Of a stretch of DNA of 64,000 bases, positions 30,020-42,562 are shown piece after piece. The DNA is taken from the NCBI RefSeq assembly GCF_947503705.1, contig NZ_CANNES010000005.1, forward strand, positions 241,270 to 305,269. The letters are read 5' to 3'. A program made the translations under genes and the position numbers. How positions within the stretch are numbered: the stretch's first letter is position 1; the number at the start of each line of letters is the position of its first letter. Source of the DNA: an uncultured Tateyamaria sp. (GTDB lineage Bacteria > Pseudomonadota > Alphaproteobacteria > Rhodobacterales > Rhodobacteraceae). The notes beneath the pieces were generated by a model that was not told the DNA's origin, searched no databases, and saw only the letters and a program-made list of their open reading frames with translations.

Positions 30020-30564
30020 AGGGGGCGGGCCGGATTGCCTGCCACCTTTGCGCCGGCCGCTATATCGCGTGTCACCACGCTGCCTGCGCCCACGATGGCG
30101 CCGTCACCAATGCTCACCCCGGGCAAGACGATTACATTTCCGCCGAGCCAGACGTTTTGACCGATGTGAACCGAGCGCGCGTTTTCAACGCCCGCACGCC
30201 GCTTGGAGATATTGGTATGGTGCGTTGCGCAATAAATCTGAACGCCTGGCCCGCAAAGCGTGCCAGAGCCGATATGCACAGGGGCCGAATCAAGGATAAC
30301 GCAGCCGACATTCAGGAACACGTCGTCCCCGAGATGGGTGTTGAAGCCGTAGGAACAATGAAACGGCGCCTCAACTAGGCAATTCCTGCCATGGCTGCCA
30401 AAGAGGCGGGCCAAAGGCGTGCTGAGCGAACGCCGATCTGATGGGGCCAGCTGATTATGCGCATAAACGGCGTCCAGCGCCGCAACGCGCATCATTTCCA
30501 ATTCGGGATCAAGGCACGTGTACCAGTCACCGGCCCGCATTTTTTCCAGCTCACTGGGCATCAT
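30016..30564 (-). CDS. Maltose/sugar O-acetyltransferase (left-handed beta-helix)
   Basis: A 182-residue hexapeptide-repeat acetyltransferase of the maltose/nodulation (Maa/NodL) group that would acetylate a sugar hydroxyl with acetyl-CoA. An N-terminal cap [20 protein letters not shown] precedes the coil, and [20 protein letters not shown], the catalytic-His region [16 protein letters not shown] and [20 protein letters not shown] follow. It is translationally coupled to the upstream SDR gene (4-bp overlap). The true acceptor sugar is unknown. Confidence 0.88.
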
Positions 30565-31316
30565 CGCATCCTGAGCGCGCCGTCGAGCCGGATAACCTCA
30601 CCATTGAGGTAGCCCATTTCCACGATGAAGCCGGCCAGACGGGCATATTCGTTCGGATCGCCGAGCCGCGAAGGGTTAGGGACATCTGCGGCAAGGCTCG
30701 CCTGTATATCATCGGGCAGGCCCGCCAGCATGGGCGTGCGGAAAATGCCCGGCGCAATGGCCATCACGCGAATGCCGGTGGAGGCCAGATCGCGCGCCAT
30801 GGGCAATGTCATGCCGACAATGCCCCCTTTTGAGGCGGCGTAGGCCGCTTGCCCTTTTTGCCCGTCAAAGGCGGCGATGGAGGCGGTGTTGATGATGACG
30901 CCGCGTGCGCCGTCGGGCTCTGGCGCATTGTCGGCCATAGCTGCCGCGGCCAAGCGGGAGACGTTGAAGCTGCCCACCAGGTTGATGTCGATGGTTTTCT
31001 GGAAGGCTCCGAGTGGGTGGGGGCCATCGCGGCCGACCGTCTTGATCCCCAATGCGATGCCCGCGCAATTCACGGCAGCATTCAGACCACCCATGTCAGC
31101 TACGGCCTGATTGATGGCGGCTTGGACCGAGGCTTCGTCTGTCACGTCCGTCTCGGCAAAGAAGCCGCCGATCTCTTGCGCGACGATTCGGCCCCGGTCT
31201 GCATCCCGATCAAGGATCGTTACCGCGGCCCCGTGCGCTGCAAAATGCCGGGCTGTTGCCTCGCCAAGGCCGGATGCGCCGCCTGTGACTACCGCTCTGG
31301 TTGTGCTGAGTTCCAT
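30561..31316 (-). CDS. SDR family dehydrogenase (3-hydroxyacyl-CoA dehydrogenase type II-like)
   Basis: A 251-residue short-chain dehydrogenase. NAD site [20 protein letters not shown], structural NCAGIA, and the catalytic Tyr/Lys in [20 protein letters not shown] with the preceding Ser in [11 protein letters not shown]. The sequence, including [20 protein letters not shown] and the C-terminal [15 protein letters not shown], resembles HSD17B10-type 3-hydroxyacyl-CoA dehydrogenases of branched-chain/fatty acid breakdown. AAGGAGGGG is a strong ribosome site, and a TGAAC-N4-GTTCA palindrome lies just upstream. Confidence 0.9.
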   Translation of the reverse strand: MELSTTRAVVTGGASGLGEATARHFAAHGAAVTILDRDADRGRIVAQEIGGFFAETDVTDEASVQAAINQAVADMGGLNAAVNCAGIALGIKTVGRDGPHPLGAFQKTIDINLVGSFNVSRLAAAAMADNAPEPDGARGVIINTASIAAFDGQKGQAAYAASKGGIVGMTLPMARDLASTGIRVMAIAPGIFRTPMLAGLPDDIQASLAADVPNPSRLGDPNEYARLAGFIVEMGYLNGEVIRLDGALRMR

Positions 31317-31339
31317 GGTCGAGACCCCTCCTTAGGATT

Positions 31340-31353
31340 TGAACACACGTTCA
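31340..31353. promoter_or_regulatory. TGAAC-N4-GTTCA palindrome upstream of the SDR gene
   Basis: A perfect inverted repeat TGAAC-ACAC-GTTCA, 24 bp upstream of the SDR start. It has the size of a TetR-type operator. The regulator is not known. Confidence 0.45.
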
Positions 31354-31449
31354 GTTATGCAAGGGATGCGTCTTCTGGCAAGCGGTCGTGATCCAAATGA
31401 GCACGCAAATGCGTGCACGACATTTTTTGTTTGGCGTCGCGCGGGGCGG

Positions 31450-32589
31450 CTAGCCCTTGTGAATCCAGCCACCGCCGTAGATGCGGCTGCTGTCGCGGTC
31501 GTAAAAGACGCAAGCCTGGCCCGGCGAAACGCCTGCCTCGGCCGAAACCAGTTCGACTGTTGCCTTTGTCGCGCTGATGGGGCGAATCACGGCATCTGTA
31601 GGGGGGCGCGTAGAGCGGACTTTGACTGCTACGTGCCATTCCGGCTGACTGTCAAAGGGGGCATCGCCCAGCCAATTTATCTCGCGCACCGGCACTGACC
31701 GGGTGGCCAGCATTTCCTTGGGTCCAACAATGACTTGCCGGGCGTCTGCGTCCAGTTTCACCACATAAAGCGGGTCAGCAAGCCCGCCAATCCCAAGTCC
31801 CCGGCGTTGCCCGATGGTATAGTTGATCACACCATCATGCTGCGCCAGAACCCGGCCGTTCATGTCCACAATGTCGCCAGGCGCGGCGGCCTCTGGCCGC
31901 AATTTGCGGATCACGGCGGCATAGTCGCCATTGGGCACGAAACAAATGTCCTGGCTGTCGGGTTTGTCTGCAACAGCCAGACCGTATTTGGCGGCCAAAG
32001 CGCGCGTGTCGTCCTTGGATGGCAGGTGCCCAAGCGGAAAGCGCAGGTAATCGAGTTGAGCCGCCGTGGTCGAAAACAGGAAATAGCTTTGGTCGCGGTT
32101 CGCGTCAGCGGCCGAGTGCAGTTCCGGCCCGGCATCCCCCATTTTCCTTTGAATATAATGACCTGTGGCCATGCAATCGGCCTCAAGATCCTTGGCGGTT
32201 TCCAGCAAGTCCTTGAATTTGACCCGTTCATTGCAACGGATGCAGGGTACAGGTGTCGCGCCACCCAGGTAGCTGTCGGCAAATTCGTCTATCACCGCGT
32301 CTTTAAATACATTTTCATAGTCGAGGACGTAATGGGGAAAACCCATTTCCTCGGCAACGCGGCGCGCATCATGGATGTCACGGCCGGCACAGCAGGCCCC
32401 TTTCTTGGCCAGCGCTGCCCCATGATCGTAAAGCTGCAAAGTCACGCCGACGACGTCATACCCCTGGCTTTTAAGCTCGGCCGCGACAACGGAACTGTCG
32501 ACGCCGCCGGACATGGCAACAACGACGCGCGTGTCGGCGGGGGCTTTGGCAAAACCCAATGAATTGAGCGGACCGGTCTGGTCAAGCAT
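31450..32589 (-). CDS. mnmA: tRNA-specific 2-thiouridylase
   Basis: Adds sulfur at U34 of tRNA-Lys/Glu/Gln. 379 residues: PP-loop [18 protein letters not shown], the catalytic cysteine in [17 protein letters not shown], the second cysteine in [16 protein letters not shown] and [11 protein letters not shown] in the central domain. The start is [18 protein letters not shown] 16-bp perfect hairpin GCACGC-AAAT-GCGTGC (31401-31416) lies after its stop, without a clear T-run on its strand. Confidence 0.97.
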   Translation of the reverse strand: MLDQTGPLNSLGFAKAPADTRVVVAMSGGVDSSVVAAELKSQGYDVVGVTLQLYDHGAALAKKGACCAGRDIHDARRVAEEMGFPHYVLDYENVFKDAVIDEFADSYLGGATPVPCIRCNERVKFKDLLETAKDLEADCMATGHYIQRKMGDAGPELHSAADANRDQSYFLFSTTAAQLDYLRFPLGHLPSKDDTRALAAKYGLAVADKPDSQDICFVPNGDYAAVIRKLRPEAAAPGDIVDMNGRVLAQHDGVINYTIGQRRGLGIGGLADPLYVVKLDADARQVIVGPKEMLATRSVPVREINWLGDAPFDSQPEWHVAVKVRSTRPPTDAVIRPISATKATVELVSAEAGVSPGQACVFYDRDSSRIYGGGWIHKG

Positions 32590-32653
32590 GGCGTGTCTCC
32601 GGGGTGAGTTGAACGCATATATATGAAAATGCGAAATAGTCTCAAGGGCGCGT

Positions 32654-32668
32654 TTAACGGGTCATTAA
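32654..32668. promoter_or_regulatory. CtrA box upstream of sciP
   Basis: TTAA, CGGGTCA, TTAA: an exact TTAA-N7-TTAA consensus, 46 bp ahead of the sciP start. SciP transcription is CtrA-activated in Caulobacter, so the site agrees with the known circuit. Confidence 0.72.
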
Positions 32669-32714
32669 AGGCGATTGCGCATGGTCGCCTCAAACAAATG
32701 ACGTGAGCAGACCG

Positions 32715-32993
32715 ATGTATTTGAAGAAAGTGGATGGGCCGCGTGCGGTCACGCTGCCGGATGGAACTGTATTGACGCAAGCCGATTTGCCGCCGGTGAC
32801 GACGCGCCGTTGGGTGGCCTCGCGCAAGGCGGCTGTGGTGCGGGGCGTGATCTATGGCTTGATCAGCCAAGAGGGTGCGCAAGAGCGGTACGGGATCAGC
32901 GCGGAAGAGTTCGAGGAATGGGTGCGTGCGGTGTCCACCCATGGGGAGGATGCTCTCAAGGCAACGTCGGTTCAAAAATATAGACAACTTTAA
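32715..32993 (+). CDS. sciP: CtrA inhibitor protein SciP
   Basis: A 92-residue helix-turn-helix protein (DUF1153 family) known in Caulobacter to bind CtrA or its target promoters and block CtrA-dependent transcription. The sequence runs MYLKKVDGPRAVTLPDGTVL, LPPVTTRRWVASRKAAVVRG (HTH) and EEWVRAVSTHGEDALKATSV. A GTG four codons upstream is an alternative start. It lies directly ahead of ctrA, 99 bp apart, so inhibitor and target are neighbours here. Confidence 0.9.
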   Translation: MYLKKVDGPRAVTLPDGTVLTQADLPPVTTRRWVASRKAAVVRGVIYGLISQEGAQERYGISAEEFEEWVRAVSTHGEDALKATSVQKYRQL

Positions 32994-33042
32994 GTTGTTA
33001 TGTTACAATCCCGACAAGGGTAACGTGTGGTTAACCTTTTCG

Positions 33043-33057
33043 GTTCACGTTCAGTTC
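33043..33057. promoter_or_regulatory. LexA-type SOS box upstream of ctrA
   Basis: GTTC, seven bases (ACGTTCA), GTTC: an exact match to the alphaproteobacterial LexA consensus GTTC-N7-GTTC, ending 35 bp before the ctrA start. Confidence 0.5.
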
Positions 33058-33092
33058 CAAGAATTGCCACCCCGATTGCGGAGATCGATAGA

Positions 33093-33812
33093 ATGCGCGT
33101 GTTGCTTGTTGAAGACGACCCAACGACCTCGAAAAGCATCGAACTGATGCTGACCCATGCCAATCTGAACGTGTATGCGACGGATTTGGGAGAAGAGGGG
33201 ATCGACCTTGCCAAGCTCTATGACTACGACCTGATCCTGTTGGATCTCGATTTGCCTGATATGAATGGTCACGAGGTGCTGCGCCAATTGCGGCTGGCCC
33301 GGATCGAGACGCCGATTTTGATCCTGTCCGGCGCGGATGATACTGAAAACAAGATCAAGGGCTTTGGCTTTGGTGCGGATGATTATCTGACCAAACCCTT
33401 CCATCGCGAGGAACTCGTGGCGCGCATCCACGCGATCATTCGCCGGTCCAAAGGGCACTCGCAATCGGTGATCAACACTGGCGACGTGTCGGTGAATCTG
33501 GATGCCAAGACGGTCAGCGTGGACAACAAAACCGTGCACCTGACGGGCAAGGAATACCAGATGCTCGAGCTGTTGAGCCTGCGCAAGGGCACGACATTGA
33601 CCAAGGAAATGTTTTTGAACCACCTCTATGGCGGCATGGACGAACCGGAGCTGAAGATCATAGACGTGTTTATCTGCAAGCTGCGCAAGAAACTCACGAC
33701 AGCAACCGGCGGCCACAACTATATCGAAACGGTATGGGGGCGCGGCTATGTCTTGCGCGACCCCGAACCTGTGGAAGCGGATGACGGCGAACGGCTTGCT
33801 ATCGGAGCCTAA
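33093..33812 (+). CDS. ctrA: Cell cycle response regulator CtrA
   Basis: An OmpR-type response regulator of 239 residues, essential in Caulobacter and, in Rhodobacterales, controlling motility and gene transfer agents. The receiver has [20 protein letters not shown], phospho-acceptor Asp51 ([12 protein letters not shown]) and [13 protein letters not shown]; the winged helix has [17 protein letters not shown] and [12 protein letters not shown]...[10 protein letters not shown]. The C-terminus ends IGA, not the AA degron of Caulobacter. The start is the ATG giving MRVLL; the frame is open upstream through the SOS box. A terminator follows at 33831. Confidence 0.97.
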   Translation: MRVLLVEDDPTTSKSIELMLTHANLNVYATDLGEEGIDLAKLYDYDLILLDLDLPDMNGHEVLRQLRLARIETPILILSGADDTENKIKGFGFGADDYLTKPFHREELVARIHAIIRRSKGHSQSVINTGDVSVNLDAKTVSVDNKTVHLTGKEYQMLELLSLRKGTTLTKEMFLNHLYGGMDEPELKIIDVFICKLRKKLTTATGGHNYIETVWGRGYVLRDPEPVEADDGERLAIGA

Positions 33813-33830
33813 GGCGATCCCAACAATAAC

Positions 33831-33865
33831 AACCGGCGTGCAGTTACTGCGTGCCGGTTTTTTTG
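33831..33865 (+). terminator. Rho-independent terminator after ctrA
   Basis: AACCGGC pairs with GCCGGTT, continued inward by GTGCAG/CTGCGT with two wobble pairs around a TTA loop, and is followed by a run of T. It ends the ctrA transcript. Confidence 0.88.
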
Positions 33866-33909
33866 TGCGATATGAGGCTGGTGTTTTTGAACTCCAACCC
33901 TGGAGATGA

Positions 33910-38177
<4,268 letters not shown>

Positions 38178-38204
38178 CAGTTTTGTTCTGAAAAGTTCGC
38201 AAAT

Positions 38205-38219
38205 GTTCTTAAAAAGTTC
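38205..38219. promoter_or_regulatory. LexA-type SOS box upstream of the 42-aa membrane protein
   Basis: GTTC, TTAAAAA, GTTC: exact GTTC-N7-GTTC. Two further GTTC copies lie 10 and 20 bp upstream (38185, 38195), giving four GTTCs on almost helical spacing. The site is 58 bp before the small ORF. Confidence 0.62.
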
Positions 38220-38234
38220 TTTACCGATTGTTAA
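38209..38234. promoter_or_regulatory. CtrA-like TTAA-N7-TTTA-N7-TTAA array
   Basis: TTAA at 38209, TTTA at 38220 and TTAA at 38231, each 11 bp apart, overlap the LexA-type box. Each neighbouring pair is one base off the full CtrA consensus. The AT-rich stretch may also simply contain the promoter. Confidence 0.4.
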
Positions 38235-38277
38235 TAATATGAGAACAAAGAGGCAACTCGAAGACGGAGACGCCAAC

Positions 38278-38406
38278 ATGATCACGCTACGCCACATCAA
38301 GGAAATCGCCACACGCGCCGAAGCAAATCTGCTTCAGGATGCAGTTGGGGCGGCGGCTTTGATGGTGATGTTGCTGGTTGGTTTGCACCTTCCGTCGTTG
38401 TTCTGA
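38278..38406 (+). CDS. 42-residue single-pass membrane protein, probable SOS gene
   Basis: The sequence begins MITLRHIKEIATRAEANLLQ, a basic/amphipathic N-terminus, and ends in one hydrophobic segment (AVGAAALMVMLLVGLHL) with LPSLF at the C-terminus. It has its own upstream LexA-type box and its own terminator at 38548, so it is a genuine transcription unit. In Caulobacter the SOS regulon includes a tiny inner-membrane division inhibitor (SidA); this gene is an analogue by size, topology and regulation only. I see no sequence match to SidA. It sits behind recG, a repair helicase. Confidence 0.72.
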   Translation: MITLRHIKEIATRAEANLLQDAVGAAALMVMLLVGLHLPSLF

Positions 38407-38547
38407 GTTCTGCCTGCGATCTTGCTTACGATCCCGCCCCGCGCCCGTCCCACATTGGCGCATCTTGGTCAGTCTCTGCCTGTCTGACCGAACCCTCGTT
38501 GCCTCGGGGTTTGCGGTATCTGTCCCAAGCAAGAATTGCTTTTCCTT
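38407..38547 (+). other. Long structured 3' untranslated region of the small SOS gene
   Basis: About 140 bases between the small ORF stop and its terminator contain no ORF but several hairpins: GGTCAG/CTGACC near 38469-38491 and AACCC/GGGTT near 38492-38515. It could be a processed small RNA. Confidence 0.4.
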
Positions 38548-38583
38548 GCGCCGCCATCCGCCCGGATGTGCGGCGCTTTTTTT
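38548..38583 (+). terminator. Strong Rho-independent terminator
   Basis: GCGCCGC and GCGGCGC pair, extended by CATCC/GGATG, followed by seven Ts. It terminates the small membrane-protein transcript, just before the end of the convergent chemoreceptor gene. Confidence 0.9.
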
Positions 38584-38585
38584 GC

Positions 38586-39980
38586 CTAGAACGTGTAGGC
38601 CAGCCGCAGGCCACCCCAATGCTGTCCTCCGACCATGATCGGAGCGGACAGATCCTTCATCATCTTGAACGCGCCGCCGCCCATATCACGCCGGTAAACT
38701 TGTAGCAGAAACGGCGCAGTATTGCGCCCCGCCTTGAGGCCTACCCTGTCGTCAAAGATGCGCCTGTTGCGGCAATTGGCGGTGTTCCAGACAACGTCAC
38801 TGCGCGGTGTTTGCGAAAACTTGCGGTTATGCGTCGGCAGGTAGCCGTTCACATCGACGGCGGCGCAAAACACCACCTTGGGATCAAATTCCAACGCGGG
38901 TTCAAGGATGTCCGGCAAAATCGCGTCAAAGACATCCACGTAACTCGTGCGCACCTGCTGTGGATCGGTGTTCGGAATAGGGACATACGTCCGGTCAAAA
39001 AGGGTGCTGGTCTGCAATTGGCCTGTGTCCAAGGCTTGCTCGATTGCGGCAGACACAAGATGAGCGCGGTTTTTTACGTAATCAATAAAGGGCCCGTCAT
39101 CGGTCATGCCGCCCAAGGCTGCACTAGCTTGCACGATTTCCTCTGAGGTGTCGATCAACCGTTGCACGCGCCCATGGGCTTGCGTGATCCCGGTGCTGGT
39201 TGCAGTGATCCCGTTACAAATCCCGTTCATACCGGGCGCAAAGGCGTCAATCGCTGCGCGCACCGTTTCTGTCTGTGTATTGATTCGGGTTACTTGGGTG
39301 TCGGTGTCCGCCACCGATTGTTCCATCCGACCAAGAGCCAGATCGGTATCTTTGCTTTGGTCGAGAACGGCCGCGGCAGATTGCGCCACGCTATTTGCTT
39401 CCGACCCCAGGGCGGAAATCCACTGAGTAAGTGTCTCGATATTGGTGGAAATCTGGTCCGCTGCTTGTCGTGTTGCTTGTGACAATTCGTTGATGGCCTC
39501 AGCCACGACAGCAAAGCCGCGACCGCTTTCGCCCGCACGTGCCGCTTCAATCTTGGCATTGATGGCCAGGGTATTCACCTGCATTGCGATCGATGCAATT
39601 TGCGTGTTGTTGTTTTTAACCGCCTTCAACGTGTCGCTCACGTCGGCGCTGCGGTCAGACAGGTCTTGGACCCACGTGGCCACAGTGCGCGAGTTTTCCC
39701 CCAGATCACGAACCAAGGCCGCCGATTGGCTTACGTCTTGCGAAGTTTTCGTGACGGTTTGGGTCAAGTCCTGCGCGACTGCCTGCACCGCCCCATTGGC
39801 GGTCTTGATTTCGCCAGCACCATGTTCAAGCGTCGTCAGGGCGGCGCGTTGATCGCGCGCCCGCTCTTCGACCATGTCGAGAAAGCCTGCAATATCGACA
39901 ATTTCATATCCCAACTCCGATGCTGCGCGGGCAAGCGCGTTCATCTGTGGAATTTCGGGAAAGTCGGGATGCGCCGTCAT
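38586..39980 (-). CDS. Soluble methyl-accepting chemotaxis-type protein
   Basis: 464 residues starting [20 protein letters not shown]. There is no membrane segment, so the receptor is cytoplasmic. The signalling region is the coiled coil around residues 60-320, with [33 protein letters not shown] as the hairpin tip (quoted in parts: [29 protein letters not shown]). The C-terminal ~140 residues ([52 protein letters not shown]) are a sensor-like domain seen in many alpha/betaproteobacterial receptors. No che genes are nearby. Confidence 0.88.
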   Translation of the reverse strand: MTAHPDFPEIPQMNALARAASELGYEIVDIAGFLDMVEERARDQRAALTTLEHGAGEIKTANGAVQAVAQDLTQTVTKTSQDVSQSAALVRDLGENSRTVATWVQDLSDRSADVSDTLKAVKNNNTQIASIAMQVNTLAINAKIEAARAGESGRGFAVVAEAINELSQATRQAADQISTNIETLTQWISALGSEANSVAQSAAAVLDQSKDTDLALGRMEQSVADTDTQVTRINTQTETVRAAIDAFAPGMNGICNGITATSTGITQAHGRVQRLIDTSEEIVQASAALGGMTDDGPFIDYVKNRAHLVSAAIEQALDTGQLQTSTLFDRTYVPIPNTDPQQVRTSYVDVFDAILPDILEPALEFDPKVVFCAAVDVNGYLPTHNRKFSQTPRSDVVWNTANCRNRRIFDDRVGLKAGRNTAPFLLQVYRRDMGGGAFKMMKDLSAPIMVGGQHWGGLRLAYTF

Positions 39981-40047
39981 ATGTGAACTCTTCGCTGGAG
40001 GTGCACATGCTCTAGCGCTGATTCCTTCACAATTGACTAATCTAGGA

Positions 40048-40500
40048 TCAGGCGCAGTCTGATTGCAGGGCCAGTTCCATCGCCTCGACGGCAGCCTCAA
40101 TGCTCAGGAGAATAGAGGCGTGGCGGTTCTTGTAATCGCGTGCAGGTTCTAAAACTTCGAACCCATCAAAAGGAGCGGAGGGAACGGGGCCGTTCTCTTT
40201 CAGCATGGCGCGCAGTGCGTCGCGCGCGCCGGTGACCTCCTCAAGGGTCCGTCCAACGATCGCGCCTCCAGTCACAGCAGCGGCGGCCTGACCCAAAGCG
40301 CATGCTTTGACATCTTGGCCAAAGCCTGAGATGCGCCCATCAGCGATTTGTACGTCCACCGTTACCGTGGAGCCGCACAACGGCGAACGTTTTTTAACCG
40401 TTGCATCGGGGGTATCGAGGCGGCCGTGATGCGGGATATCCGCCGCAAGGCCGAGGATGCGGTTGGAATATAGTTTTATCAGGTCGATATCGGCGGGCAT
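40048..40500 (-). CDS. IscU/NifU-like iron-sulfur scaffold protein
   Basis: 150 residues from [20 protein letters not shown]. It has the scaffold-type cysteines in [17 protein letters not shown] and [20 protein letters not shown]; the third canonical ligand position is not obvious, and a Cys occurs near the C-terminus (QSDCA). It resembles the roseobacter 'iron-sulfur cluster assembly scaffold' annotated outside suf operons. It may scaffold or carry clusters; the activity is not certain given the missing ligand. Confidence 0.8.
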   Translation of the reverse strand: MPADIDLIKLYSNRILGLAADIPHHGRLDTPDATVKKRSPLCGSTVTVDVQIADGRISGFGQDVKACALGQAAAAVTGGAIVGRTLEEVTGARDALRAMLKENGPVPSAPFDGFEVLEPARDYKNRHASILLSIEAAVEAMELALQSDCA

Positions 40501-40576
40501 GGCCCCTCCGCTCTGGTGTCGCGAATTCTTTATCCTTACATAAGCGGGCTCATCCCAGATGCAAAAGGTTTTGCTT

Positions 40577-40954
40577 ATGTCCGACCCCGCTGCCGCCGTG
40601 ACTTTTGACCCAGCCACTCTGAAATATGATGATCATGGCCTTGTGCCTGCAATCGCGCAGGATGTGACTTCGGGCGAGGTGCTGATGATGGCCTGGATGA
40701 ATGCCGAAGCGGTGGCGCAAACGCTTTCCACGGGCCGTGTGACCTATTGGAGCAGATCGCGGCAGGCGTTCTGGATCAAGGGCGAAACATCCGGCCATGT
40801 CCAGGAACTGGTATCGTTGCGGGTGGATTGTGACCGCGATTGTCTGCTCATTCAGGTGCGGCAAAGCGGTCCGGCCTGTCATACGGGGCGGCGAACCTGC
40901 TTTTACACTGATGTAACAGCTGGTTCCGAGGTGGAGTTGATGTCGCCAATGTAG
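40577..40954 (+). CDS. hisI: Phosphoribosyl-AMP cyclohydrolase
   Basis: Opens the purine ring of PR-AMP in the third step of histidine biosynthesis. 125 residues from MSDPAAAVTFDPATLKYDDH, preceded by AAAAGG; a start six codons upstream is less likely. GEVLMMAWMNAEAVAQTLST, TYWSRSRQAFWIKGETSGH and zinc cysteines in VDCDRDCLL and ACHTGRRTCFY are diagnostic. It is a stand-alone cyclohydrolase without the HisE domain. It is convergent with gluQ. Confidence 0.96.
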   Translation: MSDPAAAVTFDPATLKYDDHGLVPAIAQDVTSGEVLMMAWMNAEAVAQTLSTGRVTYWSRSRQAFWIKGETSGHVQELVSLRVDCDRDCLLIQVRQSGPACHTGRRTCFYTDVTAGSEVELMSPM

Positions 40955-40958
40955 CGCG

Positions 40959-41849
40959 TCAGAGACCTATCATACGCCTGATATCATCTGGCGTGCACCC
41001 GTCATCCCGGTATTTTCTGATCGCGCGGGCATCATCGCGTTTGGCCAGCCGTTTGCCCGCTTGGTCTCGGATCAGAGCGTGGTGGTGATAGACGGGCTTG
41101 GGTAGGCCAAGAAGACCTTGCAACACCACATGGATTTGGGTCGCGTCAAAGAGGTCGCGCCCGCGCACCACATGTGTGATCCCCTGTTCCGCATCGTCCA
41201 GCACAACGCTCAGGTGATAGGAAGTGCCCATATCGCGCCGGGCGAGCACAACGTCGCCTACGGTTTCGGCAAGTGTATCATAATGCACATCAATTTGACC
41301 CGTTTCGCCGTTGGGACCGCTGCCTGTTTCTGAAAACTCAAGCAATGGTCGCGCACTCTGATCAGCCTGCAGTGCCTGCACGGCAGCGGCCATATCCAGA
41401 CGCAGTGCGACGTTTTTGGGCCTAGGCGTTTGAGCTTGCGCTGACGTGTGCAAGGTACGGCAGGTACCTGGATAGACGATACCATCCGGACCGATCAGCG
41501 GGGCGCCTTCCTGCGGGGCCTGGGCCGCAGCAAAAATGTCGCGCCGATTGCATGTGCAAGCAAAGAGGAGGCCACGGGCCCAAAGCGTATCAAGGGCCTG
41601 ATTATAGGCTTGCTGCCGCTGTGATTGCCGCATCACGGGCTCCGGCCACCGTACACCCAACCACGCAAGGTCGTCAAAAATCTGAGTTTCCCATTCAGGG
41701 CGCGCGCGGGCCCGGTCAATGTCCTCGATCCGCAACAGAAATGTGCCACCGTGCGCAATGGCCATATCGTGGGCCACGAGTGCAGAATAGGCATGGCCAA
41801 GATGCAAAGGCCCCGTGGGGGATGGTGCAAAGCGGGTCTTGAAAGTCAC
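40959..41849 (-). CDS. gluQ: Glutamyl-Q tRNA(Asp) synthetase
   Basis: A truncated GluRS paralogue that glutamylates queuosine in the tRNA-Asp anticodon. 296 residues: HIGH-type FAPSPTGPLHLGHAYSALVA, FLLRIEDIDRARARPEWE, a Cys pair in CTCNRRD for zinc, and the KMSKS-equivalent GKRLAKRDDARAI. It lacks the C-terminal anticodon-binding domain of GltX, as expected. Its start overlaps the stop of the methyltransferase gene by 4 bp. Confidence 0.94.
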   Translation of the reverse strand: MTFKTRFAPSPTGPLHLGHAYSALVAHDMAIAHGGTFLLRIEDIDRARARPEWETQIFDDLAWLGVRWPEPVMRQSQRQQAYNQALDTLWARGLLFACTCNRRDIFAAAQAPQEGAPLIGPDGIVYPGTCRTLHTSAQAQTPRPKNVALRLDMAAAVQALQADQSARPLLEFSETGSGPNGETGQIDVHYDTLAETVGDVVLARRDMGTSYHLSVVLDDAEQGITHVVRGRDLFDATQIHVVLQGLLGLPKPVYHHHALIRDQAGKRLAKRDDARAIRKYRDDGCTPDDIRRMIGL

Positions 41850-42457
41850 GCTTTTTCAAGAACGTATACGGTGGACTTCAAGTCAATTCCGGGAAGGTGA
41901 GCGCCATGTTGCTTGAACAAAAGTCGCGCCGCGCCGCAATCGGTCCACTCTGACACACCGCCTTCATTCTCGGGATTGGACAGGGCGTGATCGTTAAAGG
42001 AAAAGACCAGTTTGCCGCCAGAGTCCAGCTTGCGCATCAGCGTGTGCAGCACAGCGATTGGCGCGGCCCCGGCTCCGATCACACCGATGGCCGCCATGGC
42101 GCTGTAGGTGCCTTGGGCAAAAGGCAGGTCTGCATCCGCTTCTATCTGGTCCAGTTTGCGGTAAACACCTTTGGTGTCCGCGACCTCCAGCATCTCGGCC
42201 GACAGATCGAGGCCATCAATGGCTGCAAATCCGGCAAGTTTCAGTGCGAGGCCAGACAGGCCGGTGCCACAGCCAAAGTCCAGAATGGGCGCGCTTAGGT
42301 CATTGGTCAGGGATTTAAGTGCCTCTGCGCAACGGCCCGGTGTGGCATATCCGTTTTCCGCAACCTCCGCCTCGTAACTGGCGGCCCAGTCGTCATAAAG
42401 GCTGCGGGTCGATGCGGCGTCGCGGGCGGTGTAGGCTTTGTCCAGAAAGTTTGTCAT
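41846..42457 (-). CDS. Class I SAM-dependent methyltransferase
   Basis: 203 residues: an N-terminal YDDWAASYEAEVAENGYATP, motif I ILDFGCGTGLSGLALKLAGF, GLDLSAEMLEVADTKGVYRK and VFSFNDHALSNPENEGGVSE. This resembles small-molecule methyltransferases annotated beside gluQ in roseobacters. The substrate is unknown. It is coupled to gluQ by a 4-bp overlap, but the order is gluQ first, then this gene. Confidence 0.86.
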   Translation of the reverse strand: MTNFLDKAYTARDAASTRSLYDDWAASYEAEVAENGYATPGRCAEALKSLTNDLSAPILDFGCGTGLSGLALKLAGFAAIDGLDLSAEMLEVADTKGVYRKLDQIEADADLPFAQGTYSAMAAIGVIGAGAAPIAVLHTLMRKLDSGGKLVFSFNDHALSNPENEGGVSEWTDCGAARLLFKQHGAHLPGIDLKSTVYVLEKA

Positions 42458-42562
42458 GCGTCAAACTAGCCGTCACAAGCCCGGTCCGTCCAGTGGGTTG
42501 CACCTGCGGGACTGAGGGGCCAGCCCCTCAGACACCCCGGAGTATTTTTGAACAAAAGAAGA

